Below are positions 16,613-25,412 of a stretch of DNA of 64,000 nucleotides, in pieces. The DNA lies in NCBI RefSeq assembly GCF_028993555.1, contig NZ_CP118611.1:1544001-1608000 (forward strand), in the 5' to 3' direction. The position numbers were made by a program, and so were the translations under genes. How positions within the stretch are numbered: the stretch's first letter is position 1; every line of letters starts with the position of its first letter. The notes beneath the pieces were generated by a model. That model was given only the letters and a program-made list of their open reading frames with translations, had not been told where the DNA came from and did no database searches. This stretch comes from Ensifer adhaerens. Lineage in GTDB: Bacteria; Pseudomonadota; Alphaproteobacteria; Rhizobiales; Rhizobiaceae.

Positions 16613-17496
16613 GCAGCGTCTTCTCCTACGAGGCCTTCACCACACGCAACGTCGGCTTTGTCACAGAGGCGGAGCAACGCCGCTTGAGCGAGGCGAGCGT
16701 CTTCGTCTGCGGAACCGGCGGCATGGGCGGCGCCTGCATCCAGGCGCTGGCGCGGGCCGGCATCGGCCGTCTGATACTCGCCGATATCGACCGTTTCGAA
16801 CTGTCGAACCTCAACCGCCAGGTCTTCTGTTTTGCCGACACGATCGGCACACCCAAGGCAGAAGCGACCCGCGATCTCTGCCTGAAGATCAATCCGGAGC
16901 TGGATATCACCGTCTTCGGGCCGGAATGGACAGATCATGTCGAGGCGCTCATTGCGAAAGCGGACGTCGTCATCAACGGAACGGATGATCTCGCCGCCAG
17001 TCTCCTGCTCTATCGTGTTTCGCGAAACCTCGGACGCACGGTGATCGATGCCTATGCGTCTCCCCTCCCCTCGGTCTACGTCACGCGCCCGCAGGATCCG
17101 ATGCCGGAAGAGCGGCTCGGCTATCAGACGGCCGGAACCGCCTGGAACGCGCTGACGGCGGATCAGCGGTCGGAAGCTTTCCTGCGCGAGGCGGAATACG
17201 TGATGGTCCATTCGTCTTCGCGCCACCATGTCGATCTTTCGCTCGCCGGCGAAGTGATTGCCGGCACCCGCAGTCGCATGTCCTTCGCACCGATGGTGAT
17301 CAGCACCGGCACATTGATGGCCTACGAGGCGATCCACGTGGTCATCGGCCGTCCACGGTCTGCCGATTACCGTGGCTGGTTCTTCAACCTCCATGCCGGC
17401 CGTGTCGAGCGTCCGCGCAATGCAATCGTCGCGGCCCTGCTGCGACCGCTGGTACGGCGCTACCTGCAGCGGCTTGCGGCTCCGACAGCGCCATGA
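16609..17496 (+). CDS. ThiF/E1-like adenylating enzyme
   Basis: The 295-residue protein has the E1/ThiF nucleotide fold: GTGGMG (35-40), acidic ADIDRFELSNLNRQ with D59/D61 and Arg70, Lys83 and the INGTDD strand end (123-127). Such enzymes adenylate a C-terminal carboxylate of a small protein or peptide, or of a small molecule. The zinc CxxC pairs and the downstream catalytic cysteine of ubiquitin-type E1s are not visible, so it is closer to TOMM-associated or small-molecule ThiF relatives. It overlaps both neighbours by 4 bp, implying tight coupling with an acyltransferase-like and a membrane protein. Confidence 0.85.
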   Translation: MSSVFSYEAFTTRNVGFVTEAEQRRLSEASVFVCGTGGMGGACIQALARAGIGRLILADIDRFELSNLNRQVFCFADTIGTPKAEATRDLCLKINPELDITVFGPEWTDHVEALIAKADVVINGTDDLAASLLLYRVSRNLGRTVIDAYASPLPSVYVTRPQDPMPEERLGYQTAGTAWNALTADQRSEAFLREAEYVMVHSSSRHHVDLSLAGEVIAGTRSRMSFAPMVISTGTLMAYEAIHVVIGRPRSADYRGWFFNLHAGRVERPRNAIVAALLRPLVRRYLQRLAAPTAP

Positions 17497-18692
17497 ACAC
17501 GCCGCTCGTTGCCGATAGTTTTGTTTCGCTGGCCGCACTTGGCGGCCTCCTTGTGCTGATCGGCACTATTCGTAGCTTCGATACGGCAAGCCCGCTGAAC
17601 CGCCGCTTCCTCTTTGGATTGGAGGTGTTGGCCGCATTGATGGCAAGCCGGGTGCTTGCCTGGTGGACCGATCTTTTCATCTTCAAGGCCACAACGATCA
17701 TAACTGCGGGCCTTGTTCCGCTCTCGACTGTTCTCCTCGCCGAGGGCCTGTTGCGCCGCCATGCGCCGAGGACGACGAAATGGATCGGAGCCGGGGGCGC
17801 CGTCGCCTTCTTCGTTCTCGCCTTCCTGCCGGCATCGATCGCCGAGCCCTGGCGCGTCGCGCTGCTTTTTGTCTATCAACTCGTCACCTTCGCTCTTGCC
17901 GGGCACATGACGGTAACGCGCGATCGGACAAGCCTGTCGAAGGCGGAGAACCAGGCGGTCGACCGCATCGCTCTCTCGCTGCTCTTGATCCTGCCACTCC
18001 TCGTCACCGATTTCCGCTCGGTCTACATCGACCAGCCTGTGCGGCTTGGCGGGGTGGCGATCCTGTTCCTGTGCTGGCTGCTGATCAGCCTTGGTCAGCG
18101 CGCCGTCGGGCATCGTGACACGGTCGTCTCCTTCGTCATCCTGCTCTCCGTTACCCTCATCGCAGCCCTTGTCATCGGTTTCGAAAACGGGCTCGAACCT
18201 GCAGCGCTGGTCCGTGCAACGAGCGTCATTCTCAGCGCCGCCTTGCTTGGCGTGATCTGGAAGGACAGCATCAGCCTGCGCACGGAACAAAGGCGGCAGA
18301 GCCTGATCCGGCATCTGGCCGAGGACCGCATCGACGACACACTCGGCTTCCTCAAGGAATTGCAAAACCACCCGTTGGTAGATGGCGCACTTCTGCTTGG
18401 TGAGGACGAACTTTCCGACCTCGACGTGCCGGTCATCAAGGCGCTGTTTGCTGCCCGACCTTTGATGCGCACGGCGGAAACGGGCAGCCTGCCGCAATCG
18501 GACGCCGAACAGCTCGCCTGGCTGCTCGAAAAATACGAAGCAACCCATGTCATGCTGGTGTCGAACCGGCCGTTCCGGCTGATAGCGCTCAATATGCCCT
18601 CCGTCACTGCGACGCCAGGTGCAGAGACCGAGTTGAAGGTCGTCCAGCGCATGGCCATGCTGATCTCCGAAAGGAACTCGCTCCATGATTGA
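17493..18692 (+). CDS. Polytopic membrane protein of unknown function
   Basis: The 399-residue protein has about nine hydrophobic segments within residues 8-255, then a soluble tail of about 140 residues starting around WKDSISLRTEQRRQSL. The tail has no histidine-kinase or GGDEF signature. The layout resembles a membrane sensor or a membrane-anchored scaffold, but no family is recognised. Its ATG overlaps the ThiF-like stop, and its own end overlaps the next gene by 8 bp. Confidence 0.75.
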   Translation: MNTPLVADSFVSLAALGGLLVLIGTIRSFDTASPLNRRFLFGLEVLAALMASRVLAWWTDLFIFKATTIITAGLVPLSTVLLAEGLLRRHAPRTTKWIGAGGAVAFFVLAFLPASIAEPWRVALLFVYQLVTFALAGHMTVTRDRTSLSKAENQAVDRIALSLLLILPLLVTDFRSVYIDQPVRLGGVAILFLCWLLISLGQRAVGHRDTVVSFVILLSVTLIAALVIGFENGLEPAALVRATSVILSAALLGVIWKDSISLRTEQRRQSLIRHLAEDRIDDTLGFLKELQNHPLVDGALLLGEDELSDLDVPVIKALFAARPLMRTAETGSLPQSDAEQLAWLLEKYEATHVMLVSNRPFRLIALNMPSVTATPGAETELKVVQRMAMLISERNSLHD

Positions 18693-19791
18693 GATCCACG
18701 CGGGGGATATCGACGCCTTCTTCACCGCCCCCTTTCAGATCTATGGTGCGCAGACGCCCTATGTCTCGCCGATGTTCAGCGACCTCAGGCGCTTCCTTTC
18801 CGCTGAAAAGAACCCTCTGTTCGATACGGCTGCAGACTTCGCCATCTTCACGGCCCATGAAGGAAGCGCCGTGCGCGGGCGGATAACGGCCCATATGCAC
18901 CGCGCATCGAACGCGAAGTTTGGGCTTGATCGCGGCTATTTCGGCTACTTCGACAGCGCCGACGACGAGCGCATTGCGGCTGCCCTGCTGGAGCGGGCGG
19001 AGGATTGGGCGCGAGCGAAGGGGTTTGGCGAGATCCTTGGAAACTTCAACCTGACTGCCATGCAGCAGGCGGGGGTCATGACTGGCGGTTTCGAGAATGC
19101 GCCCTATACGGATCAGATCTGGGGCCCACCCTATCTGCCTCGGCTTCTGGAAAAGCGGGGCTACGCCCCCTGCTTCCCGATGACCACCTTCGAAATCGAC
19201 GTCCGCACCGTGGCCACCGATGGCATGCTCGCCGGCACACAGATGCGCGCGCTTTTCGACGACGGCTTCCGTTTTTCACCAATCCGGCGAGCAACGCTTG
19301 AGCGCAGGTTGGAGGATTCCCGGCTGATCCTCAATGAGAGCTTTGCAGACAATCCGATGTTCGTGCCGGTCAGCCGTGCGGAATTCGACTTTCAGGCCAG
19401 GGAGATGAAGTGGATCATGGATCCGCGCATCTCGGCGGTTGCGGAAAAGGACGGCGCGCCAGCCGGCGCGGTGATCGCCATACCCGACGTCAACCCGATG
19501 TTGAAGGCGATGGGCTCGCGGCTCGGGTTGAGTGCGCCCTGGCATTTGCTCAAGCATCGCCTCCAGCGCCGGCGTGCCGTAATCATATTTCAGGGCGTGA
19601 AGCCGGAGCATCAGGGGCGTGGTCTCAATCCACTTCTGCTTGCCCACGTGCTTAGCGAAATGCGCCGGGCCGGCTATGAGACTGCCGGCGGCACCTGGAT
19701 CGCAGACGTCAATGCGGCGAGCCTGAGGCAGGCAGAAAAAGCCGGCGCAAGGCCCCTGCATCGTCTGCATCTCTTCGGAAAGACACTATGA
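18685..19791 (+). CDS. GNAT-family N-acyltransferase, YghO-like
   Basis: The 368-residue protein resembles the YghO type of large GNAT proteins. An N-terminal half includes YFGYFDSADDERIAAALLERAEDW and a GNFNLTAMQQAGVMTGGF segment, and a C-terminal GNAT core has the acyl-CoA loop PEHQGRGLNPLLL (about residues 310-325). The acceptor substrate is unknown. It lies within the overlapping five-gene operon, sharing 8 bp with the membrane protein gene and 4 bp with the nitroreductase-like gene. Confidence 0.8.
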   Translation: MIEIHAGDIDAFFTAPFQIYGAQTPYVSPMFSDLRRFLSAEKNPLFDTAADFAIFTAHEGSAVRGRITAHMHRASNAKFGLDRGYFGYFDSADDERIAAALLERAEDWARAKGFGEILGNFNLTAMQQAGVMTGGFENAPYTDQIWGPPYLPRLLEKRGYAPCFPMTTFEIDVRTVATDGMLAGTQMRALFDDGFRFSPIRRATLERRLEDSRLILNESFADNPMFVPVSRAEFDFQAREMKWIMDPRISAVAEKDGAPAGAVIAIPDVNPMLKAMGSRLGLSAPWHLLKHRLQRRRAVIIFQGVKPEHQGRGLNPLLLAHVLSEMRRAGYETAGGTWIADVNAASLRQAEKAGARPLHRLHLFGKTL

Positions 19792-20807
19792 GCCGCATTG
19801 ATGCCGCCACGCTCGCCGATCTGGCGGCAGAAGCCAATCTCGCCCCCTCCGTCCACAATACCCAGCCGGCCCGCTGGGCGCTCGACGGGGACGGACGCAT
19901 TTTGCTCGCGGCCGACCTCTCCCGGCATCTCGGAATCGGCGATCCGACCGGTCGCGACATGGCGCTCTCCTGTGGCACAGCGCTCGAAGGCATGGTGATG
20001 GCGCTCGCCGCGCATGGGCTCGGTGTGGCCATCGAAGATCTCTGGGCCGACAACATTCTCGACTGGCGGCGCGGTTACCGATTGTCCGCGCGGCTGACAC
20101 TTGCGGGCGATGCAAAGCCGCACGAGCTTTCCGGCTGGATCACCAGGCGCTTCACATGGCGTGCTCGCTTTTTGGCCGCCGCACCCGAACAGGTCACACG
20201 GCTTGAGCACTGGGCGGCGGAAGCGGCTGATGTAAAGCTCGCCAGCGGTCACGAGGATCTGGCCTTTGTCGCCCGGCTGAACGACCACGCGAGCTTGTCG
20301 ATCATGCGCGAGCGCGCGTTCCGCGATGAACTCGTGGCGTGGATGCGGCTTTCTCCCTCCCATCCGACCTATGCCTTGGACGGGCTCAATCTTGCCGCCC
20401 TGCAGATGGGCCGGCTGGAAGGCGCACTGGCGGGACATGTGCTCGCTTCGCCGCTTTTCGACATTGCCGACCGGCTCGGCCTCGGTCGAGCTCTCGTCGC
20501 CGAAGCCGCGAAGTCGATGACCGCCACGGCTTGTCTCCTGTTTCATCGGCCGGAGAGCGAAAGCCCGATCGCTTCAGGACGGGCTTTCTATCGTTTCTGG
20601 CTAGGCTTCACGCGCTTTGGCTTCGCCGGCTGGCCGATGGCGGTGCTGGCTGATCGGCCCGATGCCACAGAGGCCTTGCAGCAGCGCTTCCCATTGCCGC
20701 CTGGCCACCGGCTGATCAATGTACTGCGCGTTGGGCCGGCTCCGTCGACAGTTCCGAAATATCGCATCCCGGTACAGGACCTCGTGCTGGACGGAAAGCC
20801 GGCCTGA
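19788..20807 (+). CDS. Acg-like nitroreductase-family protein
   Basis: The 339-residue protein opens with the APSVHNTQPARW motif (about residues 19-30), characteristic of the Acg/nitroreductase superfamily, and contains a later duplicated half-domain. Acg proteins bind flavin but lack a proven catalytic reaction; related FMN dehydrogenases oxidise azolines in peptide natural products. The ATG overlaps the stop of the GNAT gene. It is the last gene of the operon and ends 20 bp from the convergent acyl-ACP synthetase gene. Confidence 0.8.
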   Translation: MSRIDAATLADLAAEANLAPSVHNTQPARWALDGDGRILLAADLSRHLGIGDPTGRDMALSCGTALEGMVMALAAHGLGVAIEDLWADNILDWRRGYRLSARLTLAGDAKPHELSGWITRRFTWRARFLAAAPEQVTRLEHWAAEAADVKLASGHEDLAFVARLNDHASLSIMRERAFRDELVAWMRLSPSHPTYALDGLNLAALQMGRLEGALAGHVLASPLFDIADRLGLGRALVAEAAKSMTATACLLFHRPESESPIASGRAFYRFWLGFTRFGFAGWPMAVLADRPDATEALQQRFPLPPGHRLINVLRVGPAPSTVPKYRIPVQDLVLDGKPA

Positions 20808-20827
20808 GGCCGACTCCCGTCTCCATC

Positions 20828-23800
20828 TCAGGCAGCGTTCTCGGTCCTTGCAGCCTCGGCGAGAAGCCTCTGCGCACTGACGAAATCCACCTTGCCGGTC
20901 CCAAGCACCGGCACGGCACCGACCTTCACGTCCGACGGCACCATCATGTCCATCGCCCCCTTTTCCTTGGCGAAGCGCAGGAATGTGGCGCGCGTCGCGC
21001 CGGGAGCGTCGGTGAGCATGACCAGGCGTTCGCCCTTCTTGGCATCAGGCAGGGATACAACGACCGTCAAATGACCCGGCCACAGCTCTCCTGCAAGCGC
21101 CTCCACAGCACCGAGCGAAACCATCTCGCCACCGATCTTGGCGAACCGCTTGGCCCGACCGCGAATGACGATGAAACCGTCTTCGTCCACGGTGACGATA
21201 TCACCGGTGTCATGCCAGCCGTCTGGCGTCGGCTCGATCACACCGGGATTTTCCACGCGGAGATATCCGGCCATGACGTTTGCGCCTCGGATGAAGAGCC
21301 GTCCACCCTCCAGGACGCCCGGCACGGCTTCGAGCCTGTACTCCATGCCCGGCATGATCTTGCCGACGCTGCCGGCCTTGTTGAACATCGGCGTGTTCAG
21401 CGCGATCACCGGTGCGGCCTCGGTGACGCCGTAGCCTTCGAGGATGCGGACGCCGAACTTCTCCATGTAGAGCGCGCGTGTGGCGGCCCTGACCGGCTCG
21501 GCACCGGCGAAGCAGTAGCGGATCGAGCGGAAGTCGTAGGGATGGGCCGTCCGCGCATAACCGTTCAGGAAGGTGTCGGTCCCGAAGATGATTGTCGCGT
21601 TGGAAGCGTAGATCAGTTCCGGAATGATGCGGTAGTGCAGCGGCGACGGATAGAAATAGACCGGCACGCCGGAGATGAGCGGCAAGACCGTGCCCGCCGT
21701 GAGCCCGAAAGAATGGAACACCGGCAGGATGTTGAACACCTTGTCGCCCGAATGGAAATCGATACGGGACGCTGCCTGCGCTGCGTTGGAGAGGATGTTT
21801 CGGTGCGTCAGCACCACGCCTTTCGGCGTTCCTTCGGAGCCGGAGGTGTAGAGAATGACGGCCGGATCGTCAGCCGTGCGTCGGACAAGCGGCCGGCCTT
21901 TTCGCAAGAGACCACGCAGCTTGTCGGCAAGGCCGACCGTCTGGCGCAGGTCATCGAGCCAGACGATCTCCACCGTCTTCGACAACTCCTCCACGACCGT
22001 ACCGAGCTTCGCCTGGGTGACGAAGGCTCGCGACGTCAGCACGTAGCGGACCTCTGCCGCCTTGCACGCCGATATGATGTTGGCCGCGCCCGCCGTGAAG
22101 TTCAGCATCGCCGGTACCTTGCCCGCCGACATCACGCCGAGGATGGTTGCGACCGCACCGTTGGCGTTGGGCAGGAGAACGCCGAGCGCCTTTTCGTCCG
22201 GGAAGAGCGACTTGAACTTCGCGCCAAGCACGGCTGCCCCCGTCAGCAGTTTGCCATAGGTCAGGGAGCCGGTGACCGGGTCCTGCACCGCGAGCCGGTT
22301 GAACCCGCGCTCCTTGGCCGTCTTGATCACCTTTTCAAGCACAGTGGTGTCGGTATCCGTGGTGCGGAACATCAGCATCGACATGACCTGATAAAGAGCT
22401 GCACCCGCGGCCATCCGGCGCTTGCGACCTTTCAGCTCCTGCGGCACGGAGAGACGAACCGGCTCCAGAATGGTGACCTTCACCTTCGGAAACAGCCGGC
22501 GGCGAACGTGCAAGGAACTGAGGCGAGAGAAGTAGCTCTTCTCCAGACCGTCGATACGGACGGGCACGACCATGGAGCCGGTCTTGTCGGCCACCATTGC
22601 GGCACCGTCATAGACCTTCATCAGCGCACCGGTGACCGTGATGCGACCCTCGGGGAAGATCACGAGCGGCTCGCCATTGTTGACCGTCTTGATGAGCGTG
22701 CGCGTTGCCATCGGCTTTGAAGGATCCAGCGGCAGGAAGTTGCACATCTTCAGGAACGGTTTCACCCACCAGGCCTTGGCGATGGTGTAGTCGACAGCGA
22801 AGGTCGGTTCCTCGTCGGTGAGCGCGAGCGCCAGCGCGCCATCGAGAAAGGAAACGTGGTTGAGTGCGATGATCGGCGCACGCCCCGCCTTTTTCAGATT
22901 GTCGAGGCCGTCCACTTCCAGCCGAAGGAAGGCACGGAAGAGGATGGATACGAAATCACGGAAAGCATTGGTCGGCAGCGTGCGCAGCATGACAAAGGCC
23001 GCCACGGCATTGGCGAGCGCAAGGCCGGCGAAAAGTACTGATGTCGACACGCCGGACGCCTGCAAGACGGCGACAAGGCCGCCACCGGCGGTGATGAAGG
23101 CTGCGGACAGCACATTCGACGCACCGATGACGCGCGATCGCTCGTCCTCTTGCGCCCAGGCCTGAAGGGCCGCGAGCGTGGGTACGGCAAGGAAGGCGCC
23201 GGCAATAGCCATGCCAGCCAGATCGATGGCGATGCGCAGGGTGTAGGGACCGGCGAAGAAAGCAGAAAGCGTCTCGGTCGGAGCGACCGCCCCGGCATGC
23301 CCGACGCACCAGGCGAGATCGAGGCCGAACAGCGCCATGATCAGCGTGCCGAGCGGTGCCGGCAGGAGCACGATACGTCCCGCGGACATCCAGGCGGCAA
23401 TCGCCGAGCCGACCCCGATCGCTACGGCGAAGACGGCGAGATAGGCGGTGATCGCAGTCTCGTCGCCGCCGAGATGGTTCTTCACCATGGGCGGCAGCAA
23501 CGACAGCACGATCGCGCCCGCCAGCCAGAACCACGCCGCCATCAACGCGGTGCGCCAGAGCCGCTTGTCGCCGCGCAGTGACGCGAGGAGGTGTCCGGTG
23601 GAACGCAGGACGTTGCGATCGACGACAAGGTCCGGCGCCTTGGCGCCGAGACGTGGAATGTAGCGGCTGGAAAGCCAGCAGGCGAGTGCAAGGCCGAGCA
23701 TCATCGGGCCAAACAGCCAGGGATTGACGCCATCGGCTGCGGCAAGCCCCGCGACGACTGTGCCGCCGAGGATGGCGATGAACGTCGCCCCCTCGATCCA

Positions 23801-24226
23801 GGCGTTGGCACGCGGCAGTTCCTTGCGCTCCAGGTGGTCGGGCAGGATGCCGTATTTGACAGGCCCAAAGAGCGCGGAGATGGCACCGAACAGGAAGAGC
23901 GCAACCAGCAGCACCGCGATGGAGGAGAACGCAATGCCGACGACGGCAACACCCGCGGCAGCGAGTTCCCAGCGCTTCAGCCGCTCGGCGACGACCGCCT
24001 TGTCGAACTTGTCGGCAATTTGGCCACCGAGTGCGGAAAAGAGCAGGAACGGCGCCATGAAGACGGCGCCGGCCAGTGTGACGAGCGACCCCGCCTCTTC
24101 GGCTGCCACGGTGGCAAGGATGAGGAAGACGAGCGTGTTCTTGAGAAAATTATCGTTGAACGCCGACAGGAACTGCGTCCAGAAGAGTGGCGCAAACCGC
24201 CGAGAAGTCATGAGATTGTTTTTCAC
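20828..24226 (-). CDS. Fused lysophospholipid MFS transporter / acyltransferase / acyl-ACP synthetase (Aas-type)
   Basis: This 1132-residue fusion has three parts. Residues about 1-420 form an LplT-like MFS transporter of 12 helices. Residues about 430-620 form a PlsC acyltransferase with the H-x4-D motif NHVSFLDGA (near 455) and FPEGRITVTG (near 523). Residues about 640-1130 form an AMP-forming ligase with ILYTSGSEGTPKG (near 794). In E. coli LplT and Aas together take up lysophosphatidylethanolamine and re-acylate it with acyl-ACP made in place; here they are one chain. The start is GTG with an AGGGGAGA site; an ATG lies five codons in. It is downstream of yiaA and pspA genes. Confidence 0.9.
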   Translation of the reverse strand: MKNNLMTSRRFAPLFWTQFLSAFNDNFLKNTLVFLILATVAAEEAGSLVTLAGAVFMAPFLLFSALGGQIADKFDKAVVAERLKRWELAAAGVAVVGIAFSSIAVLLVALFLFGAISALFGPVKYGILPDHLERKELPRANAWIEGATFIAILGGTVVAGLAAADGVNPWLFGPMMLGLALACWLSSRYIPRLGAKAPDLVVDRNVLRSTGHLLASLRGDKRLWRTALMAAWFWLAGAIVLSLLPPMVKNHLGGDETAITAYLAVFAVAIGVGSAIAAWMSAGRIVLLPAPLGTLIMALFGLDLAWCVGHAGAVAPTETLSAFFAGPYTLRIAIDLAGMAIAGAFLAVPTLAALQAWAQEDERSRVIGASNVLSAAFITAGGGLVAVLQASGVSTSVLFAGLALANAVAAFVMLRTLPTNAFRDFVSILFRAFLRLEVDGLDNLKKAGRAPIIALNHVSFLDGALALALTDEEPTFAVDYTIAKAWWVKPFLKMCNFLPLDPSKPMATRTLIKTVNNGEPLVIFPEGRITVTGALMKVYDGAAMVADKTGSMVVPVRIDGLEKSYFSRLSSLHVRRRLFPKVKVTILEPVRLSVPQELKGRKRRMAAGAALYQVMSMLMFRTTDTDTTVLEKVIKTAKERGFNRLAVQDPVTGSLTYGKLLTGAAVLGAKFKSLFPDEKALGVLLPNANGAVATILGVMSAGKVPAMLNFTAGAANIISACKAAEVRYVLTSRAFVTQAKLGTVVEELSKTVEIVWLDDLRQTVGLADKLRGLLRKGRPLVRRTADDPAVILYTSGSEGTPKGVVLTHRNILSNAAQAASRIDFHSGDKVFNILPVFHSFGLTAGTVLPLISGVPVYFYPSPLHYRIIPELIYASNATIIFGTDTFLNGYARTAHPYDFRSIRYCFAGAEPVRAATRALYMEKFGVRILEGYGVTEAAPVIALNTPMFNKAGSVGKIMPGMEYRLEAVPGVLEGGRLFIRGANVMAGYLRVENPGVIEPTPDGWHDTGDIVTVDEDGFIVIRGRAKRFAKIGGEMVSLGAVEALAGELWPGHLTVVVSLPDAKKGERLVMLTDAPGATRATFLRFAKEKGAMDMMVPSDVKVGAVPVLGTGKVDFVSAQRLLAEAARTENAA

Positions 24227-24318
24227 GGAACGTCTCCCCTTTTTTTGAGCGTTCTAGATGAAAGTCGTTTCACTCTCGTTCACAGGTTGTGCATTGTGAC
24301 GACAGGGCTAACGATGAA

Positions 24319-24597
24319 TTAAGCGTCGTCGGCCTTGATGCCGAGCAGCAGCTTCTCGGTTTTCGCATCATCGATCCTGCGGATCAGCTTTTCAGCTTCC
24401 AGATTGTCGCGCAGCGTCTTGGTGACGTTTACCGCCGTCTGCAGGAGCATCAGAATGCCCATGGCGAGATACCCTTTTCCCCAGAGATCGATCGGCATCA
24501 TGTAAAGGCCGATCACCACCATGAAGGCGGCCACGCCGAAGCTCACATAGGAGAAAGAGGTCCAGGCCGGGGAGTGTTTCATCAGGCTGTCGTTCAT
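24319..24597 (-). CDS. YiaA/YiaB-family inner membrane protein
   Basis: The 92-residue protein has two hydrophobic helices (SYVSFGVAAFMVVIGLYM and GYLAMGILMLLQTAVNV) around WGKGYLAMGI, followed by the KTLRDNLEAEK tail seen in the YiaA/B two-helix domain. Its function is not established. ATG 24597 follows AAAGGAAAACG and is preferred over in-frame upstream starts that overlap pspA. It sits 28 bp after pspA and 92 bp before the Aas-type fusion on the same strand. Confidence 0.85.
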   Translation of the reverse strand: MNDSLMKHSPAWTSFSYVSFGVAAFMVVIGLYMMPIDLWGKGYLAMGILMLLQTAVNVTKTLRDNLEAEKLIRRIDDAKTEKLLLGIKADDA

Positions 24598-24625
24598 CGT
24601 CGTTTTCCTTTGAAAAATAGAGGTT

Positions 24626-25312
24626 TCAAGAAGCAAGGTTCGCCTTGGCACGCAGGCGCCCGAGCACGTCGTCCGCACTCGTCACCAGCGGGCGCCCGCA
24701 ACCGGCCGCGGCCAGTTTCTCTGCAAGCGCGGTCGGATCAGGCCGGTCTTCCAGCTCAACCAGCGCCTCGGCTGTCAACTCAGCCTCGCGCCGGCGCGTT
24801 TCGAGCCGCGCCAGTGTTGCCTCGGCATCGCTGAGCGTAGCGAGGTCATTGCCGGGCACGTCACGGGAAAGCCGCCGCGTCCGGTCACGTGCCTCGGCCA
24901 GGCGTTCGCCGCGGCGCAGCGCGGCCAGGCGCATTTCGCTCTGCCGCACCGCCTGCCTCAACCGGTCTATTCCATCTGTAAACTCCGCCTGAACCTGACG
25001 TGCGTTCTGCAGTTCGGTTTCCAGCCGGGCGATCGAGACGGCAGCCTCGGTCGCCAGATCCTCCCGCCCCTTTTCAAGGGCTGCGATGGCGCGCGTTTCG
25101 AGATCATCGATGCGAGCAGAGAGCCTCTCGGCACTTTCTTTTTCCAGGCGATTTTGCGCGATCGCAACAGCGACCGCCCGACGTGCGCTTTCGACGCCGC
25201 GTGCGGCATCACGGATCTGCTGCGCAAGTATCGGCAGCGCATGCCGATCGCCGAAGGCCTCCTCCGCCTCATGGGCACGCCCCCGTATCAGCGTTACGAT
25301 TTGTTTGAACAT
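24626..25312 (-). CDS. pspA: PspA/IM30-family envelope stress protein
   Basis: The 228-residue protein opens with MFKQIVTLIRGRAHEAEE and is almost entirely charged, heptad-like coiled coil (about residues 25-190), the layout of PspA/IM30. These proteins bind stressed inner membranes and repair or stabilise them. ATG 25312 is preceded by GGAGGTGAGGAA; the upstream in-frame ATG is less well placed. No pspF is nearby; instead the gene is divergent from a TetR across three TGAAC-N3-GTTCA palindromes, so it is probably the first gene of a TetR-controlled pspA-yiaA-aas operon. Confidence 0.85.
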   Translation of the reverse strand: MFKQIVTLIRGRAHEAEEAFGDRHALPILAQQIRDAARGVESARRAVAVAIAQNRLEKESAERLSARIDDLETRAIAALEKGREDLATEAAVSIARLETELQNARQVQAEFTDGIDRLRQAVRQSEMRLAALRRGERLAEARDRTRRLSRDVPGNDLATLSDAEATLARLETRRREAELTAEALVELEDRPDPTALAEKLAAAGCGRPLVTSADDVLGRLRAKANLAS

Positions 25313-25329
25313 TTCCTCACCTCCATGTA

Positions 25330-25397
25330 TGAACAATGTTCAATAATCTTTTCTCACAAAGATGAACAGCGTTCAAGATAAAAATGAACGACGTTCA
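25330..25397. promoter_or_regulatory. Three palindromic TetR operators TGAAC-N3-GTTCA
   Basis: Exact 13-bp palindromes occur at 25330-25342, 25363-25375 and 25385-25397, with cores AAT, AGC and GAC. Centre-to-centre distances are 33 and 22 bp, multiples of 11, so all face one side of the helix. The first is 17 bp upstream of the pspA start and the third is 15 bp from the tetR GTG. TGAAC half-sites also occur in DesT/FabR-type operators for lipid genes (recalled). A degenerate relative, TGAAAGTCGTTTCA, is at 24259-24272 before the Aas gene. Confidence 0.85.
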
Positions 25398-25412
25398 TAA
25401 ATGAGGTTAACG

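Noticed and set aside
16609..20807. Azole-peptide (TOMM) biosynthesis cluster
   Set aside because: E1-like and nitroreductase-type genes are present, but there is no YcaO protein and no precursor peptide that I can see, so the name is not justified.
21071..22720. 549-codon open frame on the plus strand
   Set aside because: It is antisense to the acyl-ACP synthetase fusion whose motifs are intact.
25401..25412. ATG at 25401 as the TetR start
   Set aside because: Only three bases separate it from the third operator and there is no ribosome-binding site, whereas GTG 25413 has GAGG at proper spacing.
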